Shown: in pieces, positions 35,802 to 46,809 of the stretch
Numbering within the stretch: position 1 is the first letter of the stretch
Layout of the letters: every line of letters starts with the position of its first letter
NCBI RefSeq assembly: GCF_017591435.1
Contig: NC_059269.1
Location: forward strand, 1,525,980 to 1,589,979
Source of the DNA: Portunus trituberculatus
Taxonomy: Eukaryota; Arthropoda; Malacostraca; Decapoda; Portunidae
Length of the DNA: 64,000 nucleotides
Reading direction: 5' to 3'
The notes under the pieces: model-generated
Databases searched by the model: none
Seen by the model: only the letters and a program-made list of their open reading frames with translations
What the model was told of the DNA's origin: nothing
Translations under genes and position numbers: made by a program

Positions 35802-36836
35802 TTAAACTTGCTCCATTCTTTTCTCTTCTTTCTCTTTTATATACCATTTCCTTATCCTGTCTCCTATAATTCTCCAAAAATGCCTTCTTCTCCTCCTCTG
35901 ACCTTTCATTATTTTTTCTCTTGCTTCTGCCACCAGTTCATTGTGTCTCTTCCTTTCCTCCTCGTTTCTATTTTTCTTTATATATATATCTTTGCAACCT
36001 TCTGTTTCTCTGAGTTTTGTTTTTCTATATAGTACTTCTTCTGCTGCTGCTTGTGATTTTAGTAATATCTTAATTGGTCTCACTGTTCCTTCTTGATATG
36101 GTCCCATTCTATGGATTTCTTCTACTTCCTCTTCTAAGTTCTGTCTATCCTCGTCATTCAGATGTTTTAGTAGGTCTTTTACTGATTTCATTTCGTCTTT
36201 TTCCCTTCTTGGTCTATATTTAACATTTTTTTCTTTCAGTCCAAAAATAATTACACTCTTCTTTTTTTCCGCAATTTCTCTTACTAAATTTTCTTTTTTC
36301 TTGAGGACTCCTATCATTTTGCTTGTCATATTTTCATCTCTTTCTTTTAACTGTTCTTGAAATACTTCTTGAAATGATTCCTTGTCTTTCTTATCTTGGA
36401 TTCTCCATGCTTGTACTTCTTTTTTAATCACGTCTTGTACTCTTTCTTCTTCTTTGTTAACTAGATCTTTTAGCTTTTCTTTTTCTTTCTCGGCTTTACC
36501 GAGTCCTTCTTCCATCAATTTCTTATAGTTCGCTATTTGGACTTTTAATTCTTCATTTTCGGTTCTTAGCCTAGTTTCGTTTTCTTCCACTCTTTTATCC
36601 TTTCTTTCAATTTCTGGAGCTCTTTATCCTGTTCTTCATTCTCTTTCATTCCCATACTCTCCTTTATCAATTTATCTAATTTACGTTCGATAGTTAAGAC
36701 TCTATCAAATAGTGAAGTTTGCGCCGTATCAAAGCCTTCAAATTCTCCTCTCTCCCTCACCAACATTGTCATCATCAGCTTTCATTCTTTCCCTTGTCAC
36801 ATACCTGCATTTAGATGGAATATCTTTCTCACTCAT
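35802..36836 (-). pseudogene. R3 copy E ORF1 (coiled-coil RNA-binding protein)
   Basis: The start is the ATG at 36836 (MSEKDIPSKCR), conserved in copies A, B and F. One frameshift after residue 30 and another near 36590 separate it from a 262-codon frame ending at 35802. The order is an N-terminal heptad-rich coiled coil (KLDKLIKESMGMKENEEQ, GLGKAEKEKEKLKDLVNKEE), an RRM-like core (SVIIFGLKEKN, MKSVKDLLKHLNDEDRQNLE, RPIKILLKSQAAAEEVLY) and a basic end (YIKKNRNEEERKRHNELVAE). This is the architecture of LINE ORF1 chaperones that trimerise on element RNA. The frame then overlaps the lead-in to ORF2. Confidence 0.8.
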
Positions 36837-36950
36837 TATTATTTAACACTGTATTCATGAAAAAAAATGAGTCCACACTTATCGCCCAGGCCACTGTAAA
36901 CCCAAACAAAGGTAGTGAAGATCAGCTGATTCTGTATGCGTCCTTCCTCT

Positions 36951-36970
36951 GTGTGTGTGTGTGTGTGTGT
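36951..36970. repeat. (GT)n at the 3' tail of R3 copy F
   Basis: About 10 GT units between the 5' end of copy E and the doubled TATTTACCTAGTTG end of copy F. Confidence 0.95.
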
Positions 36971-37018
36971 ATTTACCTAGTTGTATTTACCTAGTTGTAG
37001 TTTTACAGGGCCTGGGCT

Positions 37019-39811
37019 TTATGCTCGTGTGGTCCCGTCTCCATATCTACACTTATCCAATCTTACTTTAAAAGTGTGCACACTCGTTGCAGACACTACT
37101 TCTTCATCTAAACTGTTCCACGTCTCAATACATCTCTGGAAACTATATTTTTAATATCTCTCAGACATCTTCCTTTCTCAGCTTTTTACTATGCGATCTT
37201 GTGCTTGGATGTCATATTCTTCTCTCAGGATCAGTTTCTCATTATCCACTTGGTCCATTCCGTTGATCAATTTATAGACTTGTATCAGGTCTCCTCTCTC
37301 CTTCTTTGTTCCAAGGTTGGTAGATCCATAGCCTTTAGTCTCTCCTCATATGTCATCCCTTCAAGTTCTGGGACCATTCTTGTAGCCATTTTTGTAGCCT
37401 CTCCAATTTTCTTATGTGTTTCTTTTTATGAGGGGTCCACACTACTCCTGCATATTCCAATCTGGGTCTTATTATAGTATTTATCAATTTCTTCATCATT
37501 TCTTTGTCCATGTAGTGAAATGCTACTCCAATATTCCTTAGCAAATTATATGTTTCTCTCTAAAAATTCTATCAATATGGCTTACTGGTTGATTGTTTTC
37601 TTCCATCATCACTCCTAAGTCCTTTTCCTTTTGACTTTCTCCAGTTCTACTCCATCTCCCATCTTATAGATTCCCACAGGTCGTCTTTCACTCTTTCCCA
37701 TTTCCATGACATGGCTTTTGTTCACATTGAATTCCATTTCCCACTTCTTACTCCATTCCCAGATCTTATTTAGGTCTTCTTGCAGTATTTCACAATCCTC
37801 CTTTTGCTTTATAACTCTGCACAGTTTCGTATCATCTGCAAACAAATTTATGTAGCTGTTCACTCCTTCTGGCATGTCGTTAATATAAATGAGGAAAAGT
37901 ATTGGTGCCAATACTGACCCCTGTGGCACTCCGCTTTCTACTGCTCTCCACTTGGACTTCATATCTTTAACTACCGTCCTTATTTCTCTCCCCTCAAATA
38001 ATTTTCTATCCATCTCAATGTGCTTCCTTTTAAGCCACCCTTCTCCTCTAACTTCCACAGTAATCTTGCATGTGGCACTTTGTCAAACGCCTTTTTAAAT
38101 CCAAATAGATGCAGTCAACCCATCCTCTCTCTCTTGTACTCTATCAACTATTCTAGAATAGAAACTCAATAAATTAGTTACACAAGACCGTCCTTTTCTA
38201 AAACCAAATTGGCTATTTGATATTAATTTGTTGTCTTCAAGGAACTCGATCCATTGTTTCTTTATTATTCTTTCACACATCTTGCATATTACACTAGTTA
38301 GTGATACCGGTCTGTAATTTAAAGGTTCTTCTTCCTTCCGCTCTTATATATGGGAACCACCTCAGCTCTTTTCCATTCTACTGGCACTGTTCCATTTTCT
38401 ATTGAGCATTTTATGATGTTGTATATAGGACTTGCTAGTTCTTCCCTACATTCTTTCAGTATTCTGCCTGAGACTTCATCCGGTCCCATTGCCTTCTCTT
38501 CATCCAGTTCCTTCATTAACTCTTTTATTTCAAGCTTGGTTACTTTAATCTCTTTCATATAGATTGTCTCTCTATTACCCTGTGGCCTCTCAAATTTGGA
38601 TTCTTTAGTAAAGACCTCCTGGAATTTTTTATTTAATAGTTCTGCCATACTTTTGGGTCTTCCACCATCCCGTTCTCTCCTTTTAACCTTTCTATTGTTT
38701 CTTTTTGCCTAATTTTTCCATTTATGAATCTATAGAACAATTTTGGTTGCTCCTTACATTTTTCGACAATATCTTTTCAAGTTCTTTTCCTCTTCCTTCC
38801 TCACCTTAACATATTCATTTCTCGCTGCCTTGAAGTTTTCCTTGTTTGTTGGATTCTATTTCTCCTCCACCTTTTCCATGCTCCATCTCTTTTCTCCTTT
38901 GCCCTAGCACACCTTGCATTAAACCAATCTTTCTTTCCTTCTTCTTTTGGTCTATATTTTGGGACATATTCCTGACTCCTGTTTTGTATATTTCCAAAAA
39001 TAAGTTATATTTGTCTTGCATTGTCTCTGAGTTTTCCATCTCCTCCCAGTCTACGTTTTAAAATAGTTCTTGAGATTCTCAATATCAGCCTTTCTGTAAT
39101 TTAATCGGTCTCCTTTGTATGAATCGTCTCTATCTTCCTTTCCTTCTTCTATATCTATTTCTAATATTGCATGGTCACTCTTTCCCAATGGGCACTTATA
39201 TCTTATATCGTCATTCATTTGTATACCCTTGTAAAACTAGGTCCAATCTGCTCGTCGTTTCCTCTGAATCTTGTGCATTCCTTTACTCTCTGGTCCATCA
39301 TATTGTCTATCATTAGGTTCAAGAATCTTTCTCCCAGGCTTCTTCCCCATACCACTTTCATAATTTTCCCAGTCCACTTCTTTACAGTTGAAATCTCCTA
39401 CTAATATCACTTTTCTCCTTTCTTTAACGATTCTCATTAGACTCCTTATTGTGTCATCTATCATGTCTTTATATTCTTGATTGGTCCATGAATTTGTTTT
39501 GGTGGCACATATGTTACAATGATTGTTAACTCTTTTTATTAATATGCATCTTAATATACAATACTTCTGCTTTTCCTTCCCACATTCCACTTGGTTGATC
39601 ACTATCTCCTTCCTTAACATTATCATGACTCCTCCTCCTCCTTTACCCACTCTGTCTCTTCTCCATACATTATACCTATTATCCAAATCTATTATGATTG
39701 CCTCATTTAGTTTTGTTTCAGCCAGGCATACAATATCTGGATTTTCTTTCCTTATGTAATCTCTTAATTCTAATTTACTTGATAAAACCCGTCTGTGTTC
39801 GTATACATCAT
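37019..39811 (-). pseudogene. R3 copy F ORF2 (endonuclease-reverse transcriptase)
   Basis: Endonuclease: RRDRVGKGGGGVMIMLRKE, TNSWTNQEYKDMIDD, VILVGDFNCKEVDWENYESG. Linker: YNLFLEIYKTGVR, RRKEMEHGKG. RT: ELDEEKAMGPDEVSGRIL, QFGFRKGRSCVTNLLSFYSR, VPQGSVLAPILFLIYINDMP and the intact catalytic LFADDTKLCRV. Tail: KKWEMEFNVNKSHVMEMGKS and INTIIRPRLEYAGVVW. The RT core from SGVPQGS to the tail (37615-38058) is one open frame of 147 codons, the best-preserved catalytic region among the seven copies. Frameshifts elsewhere inactivate it as read. Confidence 0.85.
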
Positions 39812-39839
39812 TTTAGTCTTTTGCCTTTATCATTTTTAG

Positions 39840-40863
39840 TTAAACTTGTTCCACTTTTTCTCTTCCTTCTCGTTTATATACCATTTCCTTATCCTGTCTC
39901 CTAGAATTCTCCAAAAAAATGCCTTCTTCTCCTCTTCTGACCTTTCATTATTCTTTTCCTTACTGCTGCTGCCAGTTCATTGTATCTCTTCCTTTCTTCC
40001 TCATTTCTATTTTTCTTTATATAGATATCCTTGCAGCCTTCTGTTTCTCTAAGTTTTGTTGTTCTATATAATATTTCTTCTGTTGCTGCTTGTGATTTTA
40101 GTAGTATTTTAATTGGTCTCGTTTTTCCTTCTTGATATGGTCCCATTCTGTTTATTTCTTCTACTTCCTCTTCCAAGTTCTGCCTATCTTCATCATTAAG
40201 ATTCTTCAGTAGGTCTTTGACTGATTTCATTTCTTCTTTTCTCTTTTGGTCTATATTTTATATTTTTTCTTTTATTCCAAATACGACTACACTCTTCTTT
40301 TTTCTGCAATTTCTCTAACTAGATTTTCTTTTGTCTTGAGGACTCCTATCATTTTGTTTGTCATATTTTCTTCTTTTTCTTTAAGTTGTTCTTGAATCAC
40401 CTCCTGAAAATCGGCCTTATCTTTCTTATCTTGGACTCTCCATGCTTGTACTTCTTTTTAATCACGTTCTGTACTCTTTCCTCTTCCTTGTTTACTAGAT
40501 CTTTCAGCTTCTCCTTTTCTTTCTCGGCTTTACCGAGTCCTTCTTCCATCTGCTTCTTGTAGTTAGCTACTTCCTTTTTTAGTTCTTCGTTTTCGCTCTT
40601 AGCCTAGCTTCATTTTCTTCCACTTTTCTTATCCTTTCTCTCAGTCTTATAAACTCCATTTCCTGTTCTTTATTCTCTTTCATTTCCATCTTCTCCTTTA
40701 TCAGTTTATCTAGTTTACATTCAATATTGAACACTCTCTTAAGTAGTGAAGTTGTCGTCGTATCGAACCCTTGAACACGCTGTTCTCCCTCACCGACATA
40801 GTCATCATCAGCCCCTTCTCTATTTTCATGTCTGCATTTGGATGGAATATCTTTTTCACTCAT
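39840..40863 (-). pseudogene. R3 copy F ORF1
   Basis: The ATG at 40863 opens MSEKDIPSKCRHENREGADD, continuing VGEGEQRVQGFDTTTTSLLK and the coiled coil CKLDKLIKEKMEMKENKEQE. A frameshift lies near 40580 and another near 40240. The second half reads MKSVKDLLKNLNDEDRQNLE, RPIKILLKSQAATEEILYRT and IYIKKNRNEEERKRYNELAA. Role as for copy E ORF1: binding and packaging the LINE RNA. Confidence 0.8.
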
Positions 40864-40995
40864 TATTCCTTACTAATTGATTTCATGGAGAAAAAAAAAA
40901 AAAATGAGTCCACACTACCTGCCCAGGCCACTGTAAATACTATACAACAGGTGTAGTGAAGATCAGCTGATCGTCGGAACTGCGCCAGTGCGTCC

Positions 40996-41020
40996 GTGTG
41001 TGTGTGTGTGTGTGTGTGTG
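40996..41020. repeat. (GT)n at the 3' tail of R3 copy G
   Basis: About 12 GT units between the 5' end of copy F (GCGTCCGTGTG) and the doubled end unit of copy G. Confidence 0.95.
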
Positions 41021-44000
41021 TATTTACCTAGTTGTATTTACCTAGTTGTAGTTTTACAGGGCCTGGGCTTTATGCTCGTGTGGTCCCGTCTCCATATCTA
41101 CACTTATCCAATTTTTCTTTAAAACTATGTACACTCTTTGCTGATACCACTTCCTCACTCAAACTGTTCCAAGTCTCAACACATCTTTGTGGGAAACTAA
41201 ATTTTTTAACATCTCTCAGACATCGTCCCTTCCTTAGTTTCTTACTATGCGATCTTGTGCTTCTAAAGTCATATTCTTCTCTCAGGATCAGTTTCTCATT
41301 ATCCACTTCATCCATTCCGTTAATCAATTTATAAACTTGTATCAGATCCCTCTCTCTTCTCTGCTCCAAGGTTGGTAGATCCATTGCCTTTAGTCTCTCC
41401 TCATATGCCATCCCTTTAAATTCTGGAACCATTCTTGTAGCCATTTTTGTAGTCTCTCTAATTTTCTTATGTGTTTCTTTTATGGGAGTCCACACAACTC
41501 CTGCATATTCCAATCTAGGTCTTATTTTAGTACTTATCAATTTCTTCATCATTTCCTTGTCCATATAGTGAAATGCTACTCCAATATTCCTTAGCAAATT
41601 ATACGTCTCTCTGAAAATTCTATCAATATGGCTAACCGGTTGATTATTTTCTTCCATTGTCACTCCCAAGTCCTTTTCCTTTTTACTTTTTCTAGTTCTA
41701 CTCCATCTCCCATCTTATAGATTCCCACTGGTCGTCTTTCACTTTTTCCCATTTCCATGACATGGCTTTTGTCCACATTGAATTCCATCTCCCATTTTTG
41801 CTCCATTTCCAGATCTTGTTTAAGTCTTCCTGTAGTATTTCACAATCCTCTTTTGTTTAATGACTCTGCACAGTTTCGCATCGTCCGCAAACAGATTTAT
41901 GTAGCTGTTCACTCCCTCTGGCATGTCATTTATATATACGAGAAAAAGTATTGGTGCCAATACTGACCCCTGTGGCACTCCGCTGTCTACTGTTCTCCAC
42001 TTGGACTTCATATCTTTAACTATCGTCCTTATTTCTCTCCCTTAAGTAATTCTTCATCCATCTCAATGTGCTTCCTTTTAAGCCACCCTTCTCCTCTAAC
42101 TTCCATAGTAATCTTTCATGTGGCACTTTATCAAAAGCCTTTTTTAGATCTAAATAAATACAGTCAACCCATCCTCTCTCTCTTGTACTTTATCAACTAT
42201 TCTAGAGTAGAAACTCAATAAATTTGTCACACATGACCGACCTTTTCTAAAACCAAATTGGCTATTTGATAATATTTTGTTGTCTTCAAGAAACTCGATC
42301 CATTGCTTCTTTATTACTTTTTCACACATCTTGCATATTACACTAGTTAGTGATACCGGCCTGTAATTTAAAGGTTCTTCCTTCCTTCCGCTCTTATATA
42401 TGGGAACCACCTCAGCTCTTTTCCACTCCACTGGCACTGTTCCATTTTCTATTGAGCATTTTATGATGTTGTATATTGGACTTGCTAGTTCTTCCCTACA
42501 TTCTTTCAGTATTCTGCCTGAGACTTCATCCGGTCCCATTGCCTTTTCCTCATCCAATTCCGTCATCAACTTTTTATTTCAAGCTTGGTTACTTTAATCT
42601 CTTTCATATAGACAGTCTCTCTATTACCCTGTGGTCTTTCAAATTTGGATTCCTTAGTAAAGACCTCATGAAATTTACTATTTAACAGTTCTGCCATACT
42701 TTTGGGTCTTCCACCATTCCGTTTTCTCCTTTTAACCTTTCTATTGTTTCTTTTTGTCTTATTTTTCCATTTATGAATCTGTAGAACAATTTTGGTTGTT
42801 CCTTACATTTTTCGACAATGTCCTTTTCATAGTTCTTTTCTTCTTCCTTTCTCACCTTAGCATATTCATTTCTTGCTGTTTTGAAGTTTTCCTTATTTTC
42901 TGGATTTCTGTTTCTTCTCCACCTTTTCCATGCTCCATCTCGTTTCTCCTTTGCCCTAGCACATCTTGCATTAAACCAATCTTTCTTTCCTTCTTCTTTA
43001 GGTCTATATTTCGGAACATATTCCCTGACCCCAGTTTTGTATATTTCCAAAAATAAGTTATATTTCTCTTGAACCGTTAATGAGTTTTCCATCTCCTCCC
43101 AGTTTACGTTTTAAAATAGTTCTTGAGATTCTCAATATCAGCCTTTCTGTAATTTAATCGGTCTCCTTTGTATGATTCATCTCTATCTTCCTTTCCTTCT
43201 TCTATATCCATCTCTAATATTACATGGTCACTCTTTCCCAATGGGCACTTGTATCTTATATCATCGTTAATTGGTATATCCCTTGTAAAACTAGGTCTAA
43301 TCTTGCCGGCTCATCGTTTCCTCTGAATCTTGTGTTTTCCTTTACTCTTTGGACCATCAAATTATCTATCATTAGGTTCAGGAATCTATCTCCCAGGCAT
43401 CTTCCCCATACCACTTTCATAATTTTCCCAGTCTACCTCCTTACAGTTGAAATCTACCAATATCACTTTTCTCCTTTCCTTAATGATTCTTGTAAGACTC
43501 CTTATTGTGTCATCTATCATGTCTCTATATTCTTGGTTAGTCCATGAGTTTGTTTTTGGTGGCACATATGTTCCAATGATTGTTAACTCCTTTTTGTTAA
43601 TATGCATCTTAACATACAGTATTTCTGATTTTCCTTCCCCAAACTCCACTTGATTTACCACTATCTCCTTCCTTAACATCATCATTGTACTGAGAATAAC
43701 TCAGTATCCCTACCTGGAAAGGTTTCTTAGATGGGGAATTATAAACCTATTGAGAAATATTGTGTCAATTACTTTTGTATGTAGTCATGTATATTATATT
43801 ACGTGTTGTAAGAATTAAATTAAGGCATACAATGTATTTCTAGGGTTATTTATGTTTTGTTAATTAAGTGAGCGTTTCATGGTTGTGGGTGATGAGGTGG
43901 CAGGGGCGCTACGTGGCAGGTGCTCACGCAGGCTCGGTCAGTTCCTAGTCGGTGAGGGTGTGATTAGTCGACGGACTGCATTGGCTGGGGTGTTACGTGA

Positions 44001-44779
44001 TTGTGTCGGAAGTATCCTGTCGTTAGGTGAGTTTGTGTTGGTGAATTTTGTACTATTGTTATTTATTTAGTTCTTTATTGTGTAATTACTTGTTCACATA
44101 TAGTGAGGAAAGTGACTTTGTAACACATAATTAGGAGGTGTTTGAGGCCGACGTTGCGTTACAACTGGGTTGTGCTTGTGCCCTGCTTGTGCACAAGTAG
44201 AGCGAGTTGATCGAGTGGTGTGAAGGATTGTGACGAATGTACCCTGCCAGTAGACAGATGTCTTCATGTCTTCATGTGAGTTGAGGTGATTGGTATTCAT
44301 TGTATAGGTAATTACTTGTTGACATCACGATAGAGGTGATATTTGTAATAATTATGTAGGCAGTCGTTGACTCCGATATTGTGTTACAGTTGGATGGTGC
44401 TTTGGGTACTTAACGTGTGGGATCCGAGGTGTTGTAACATAGCAGTAACCAGGACACTAGGAAGGGAGGCACTGTGTAAGTTATAATAATGTATTTCTTT
44501 AGTATTTAATGATGTAGTAGCAGTCGACAGGAATGTGCATTATAAGATTGATTCTCGGTATTAGTTGTCTCAGACTTACTATGGTTACAGGTTGAACCCA
44601 ATAAAGGTGTTTACTGCCAGTGTTATCTGATTGGCGCCTGGTGAAACAATCATGACTCCTCCTCCTCCTTTACCCACTCTGTCTCTCCTCCATATATTAT
44701 ACCTTTTATCTATGTCTATTTTTATTGCCTCATTTAACTTTGTTTCCAACAGGCATACAATATCTGGTTCTTCTTTCTT

Positions 44780-44781
<2 letters not shown>
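41021..44781 (-). mobile_element. R3 LINE copy G, interrupted by a solo LTR
   Basis: Subfamily 1, very close to B, C and E. The ORF2 tail is one open frame of 199 codons (41070-41669, ending CRYGDGTTRA-stop). RT pieces at 41820-42569 and a clean linker at 42682-43092 (EYVPKYRPKEEGKKDWFNAR) follow, then endonuclease. An LTR is inserted at 43686-44648. Beyond it the endonuclease N-terminus (RRDRVGKGGGGVM, KRYNIW, IKKEEPDIVCLLETKL) continues to 44781 and stops at a (GT)n, so ORF1 is lost. Stops and frameshifts remain. Confidence 0.88.
43686..44648 (+). mobile_element. Solo LTR (963 bp) with 5-bp target duplication
   Basis: It begins TGTACTGAGAATAAC and ends GGCGCCTGGTGAAACA, so it has TG...CA ends with TGT/ACA symmetry. 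It is flanked by ATCAT at 43681-43685 and ATCAT at 44649-44653. The uninterrupted copies E and B read CATCATCATGACTCC across the site, so the insertion point is exact. A polyadenylation signal AATAAA lies at 44600-44605, 43 bases from the end. It contains no protein, as expected of a solo LTR left by recombination between the two LTRs. Strand is taken from the signal. The 5-bp duplication suits Gypsy or BEL/Pao elements. Confidence 0.9.

Positions 44782-44872
<91 letters not shown>
44782..44872. repeat. (GT)n microsatellite at the end of copy G
   Basis: About 45 GT units join the truncated endonuclease coding sequence of copy G directly to GTAGCCACAAATG. Confidence 0.97.
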
Positions 44873-44874
<2 letters not shown>

Positions 44875-44979
44875 CCACAAATGTTACAAGGCAGGACGCA
44901 TGTAACTTATCTTTCGAGAGGGAGAGGGGAGGGAGGAAGGAGATGGGGAAGGAGGAAAGGAGATGGGGAGGAGGGAATG

Positions 44980-45071
<92 letters not shown>

Positions 45072-45239
45072 GGAACAGTCTATGCCATTGGGTAATTTTA
45101 GACACAAGGTGGGATGCATGTAGCTTATCTTTAGTGATTGGTGGAGACAAGGATGGTGGGAGGAGCACTAGGATTTCAAGGACAGCATACGGCGTGTGTA
45201 GTTGGTATCCAACACACTATACGGGACAACTGAACTGAA
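44873..45239. other. Unassigned sequence with (GA)n
   Basis: A (GA)n tract of about 43 units spans 44982-45068. The two sides share a word, GACGCATGTAACTTATCTTT at 44893-44912 and GATGCATGTAGCTTATCTTT near 45113-45132, so the tract lies between two diverged copies of a short segment. No protein is recognised. Confidence 0.6.
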
Positions 45240-45256
45240 GAAAGCTCAGAAAAGAA

Positions 45257-45334
45257 ATATGACGTCTACGTAGGCGTCACTGTATATGCTACTGGGGCTT
45301 CATGACGCCTACATAGGCGTCACCATATTGAAGG
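45257..45334. mobile_element. piggyBac-like transposon end at TTAA
   Basis: Reading from the TTAA at about 45338-45335 leftward gives CCCCTTCAATATGG and then two near-palindromes, GACGCCTAYGTAGGCGTC-type, at 45308-45325 and (as GACGTCTACGTAGGCGTC) at 45262-45279. A CCCT-start next to TTAA with subterminal repeats fits piggyBac-superfamily ends. To the right of the TTAA the DIRS gag frame begins mid-protein (NGALVLLSHAN), so the element interrupted that gag. No transposase or opposite end is visible, so the superfamily is an inference. Confidence 0.55.
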
Positions 45335-45336
45335 GG

Positions 45337-45640
45337 TTAATGGTGCCTTGGTGCTGCTGAGTCATGCTAACCATAGGACCAACCTGGCGAGGCGTTTTGT
45401 TATGAGGCATGAGATTAACCAGAAATATGCCCATTTGTGTTCAGACAAAGTACCTATGACCCAGTTTTTGTTTGGTGATGATGTGTCTCAATCAGCCAAG
45501 CAGATCGAGGAAACTGAAAAACTGAAAAACAAGGTCACTACCAAGAAGCCTCCTTTCCCGTGGAAATCCACCAGTGGCAGGCCCAGAAGCTTCTGGGTTA
45601 AAACCACATTTTGGAGCCATGCAGCGAGGTTCTAGCCCTA
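45337..45640 (+). pseudogene. DIRS gag, C-terminal part
   Basis: The frame reads NGALVLLSHANHRTNLARRF, MRHEINQKYAHLCSDKVPMT, QFLFGDDVSQSAKQIEETEK and ends near 45635. The same block, more decayed, recurs at 50108-50305, which confirms it as a family feature. The gag N-terminus is absent upstream because of the TTAA insertion. Gag would form the element's nucleoprotein particle. Confidence 0.8.
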
Positions 45641-46806
45641 TGCCCCACAGAGGTGGTGTTTCCATGGGGGCCAGAGGCTGTATTTGTCATGTCAGGATGC
45701 AGAGACAAAAAACGCCAAAGGTCAGGGTCACTAAAGGCCCCGACAATAAGTGAGGTTAGTACAAATTTTGTAGCAGGCAGGCTGCACTACTTTTTGCATG
45801 AGTGGCAGAAAATTACCAATGACCCTGTAATTTTGGACATGGTGCAGCACTGTTACCTGGACATTAATGTTGATGACATTGGGCACTTATTTTTACGTGA
45901 GTTAACGTGTAAGTTTAATTTAGAAGAACAGGCAATTATCAATGATGAGATCAGGAAACTTTTGGAGCTCAATGTTATTGTTCATACACAGAGAAGGAAG
46001 GAGCAAATTCTTTCCCCATTTTCTTGAGACCAAAAAAAGATGGTGGGTATAGGATGGTGCTCAATTTGAAAGAACTTAACAAAGACATACCATATAAACA
46101 GTTTAAAATGGAGAACTTTGAGCAAGCCATTAGACTGGTCAATGAAGGGGACTACCTAGCTTCAGTAGACCTCAGACATGCCTATTATACTGTGCAAGTT
46201 GCAGAAGAACAACAATTTTTGTGTTTTAAGTGGGAGGACAACATTTACCAGTTTACTTGTCTACCCAGTGGTATTTCTGAAGGTCCTAGAATTTTCACCA
46301 AATTGATGAAACCAGTCTTTGCTGCACTGAGAGGAAAGGGCTACTCTATTACCAGTTTCATTGATGATACTCTGATTTGTAACAAGTCTAAGACAGGATG
46401 TCTTGCTTGTGTCACTGATACTATTGATTTACTACAGAGACTTGGTTTTTGCATCAATGTAGAAAAGTCAGTATTGAAGCCCACTCAGTCCATTGAATAC
46501 TTGGGGAACATTATTGACACTACTACTATGACCATTTCTTTAGCTGAACGCAGGATTCTTAAAGTCATTCAAGCATGTGAGAAACTTACGAACAAAAGTA
46601 GAGATAAGATTAGAGAAGTAGCTAGGGTTACAGGTCTTTTGGTAGCTGCCTTTCCAGCGGTGGAGCTGGGTAAACTGCATTATAGACAATTAGGAGCAGG
46701 AAAAATTGCAGCTTTGCAGTGTGAACAAGGTAACTTTAATAGTTATATGAAAATTACAGAAGGAATGAAAACAGACCTTCAATGGTGGATCAACAACATC
46801 TCAACA
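45611..46806 (+). pseudogene. DIRS reverse transcriptase
   Basis: A lead-in frame (45611-46027: SEVSTNFVAGRLHYFLHEWQ, NLEEQAIINDEIRKLLELNV) precedes a 261-codon frame at 46024-46809. The RT shows RPKKDGGYRMVLNLKELNKD, motif A SVDLRHAYYTVQV, CLPSGISEGPRIFTKLMKP, the catalytic SFIDDTLI (FIDD, the DIRS/Gypsy-type box), then FCINVEKSVLKP and EYLGNIIDT. All three catalytic Asp are present. A one-base shift separates lead-in and core, and a TAA at 46807 cuts it from RNase H. The enzyme would copy element RNA into DNA. Confidence 0.88.
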
Positions 46807-46809
46807 TAA

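Larger units (their letters stand above)
32955..36950 (-). mobile_element. R3 LINE copy E, full length (~4.0 kb)
   Basis: This is the best complete copy of subfamily 1. It has a 5' leader (with TCAGCTGATCTTCACTACC near the start), ORF1, ORF2 with endonuclease and RT, and a 3' UTR ending in CTAGGTAAATAC units and (AC)n on its own strand. It lies head to tail with D on its 3' side and F on its 5' side. No target duplication can be tested because both sides are other R3 copies. Confidence 0.9.
36971..40995 (-). mobile_element. R3 LINE copy F, full length (~4.0 kb)
   Basis: This is the complete copy of subfamily 2, with 5' leader, ORF1 (ATG 40863), ORF2 (ATG 39811, stop 37021-37019) and 3' UTR. 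It differs from E throughout by substitutions (VDKVQ/VDRVQ, MENSLTVQEKYN/MENSETMQDKYN) yet has the same length and layout. Copies A and D share its wording. Confidence 0.9.

Noticed and set aside
45348..45635. A piggyBac transposase next to the TTAA end
   Set aside because: The frame to the right is DIRS gag, and nothing to the left resembles a DDD transposase.
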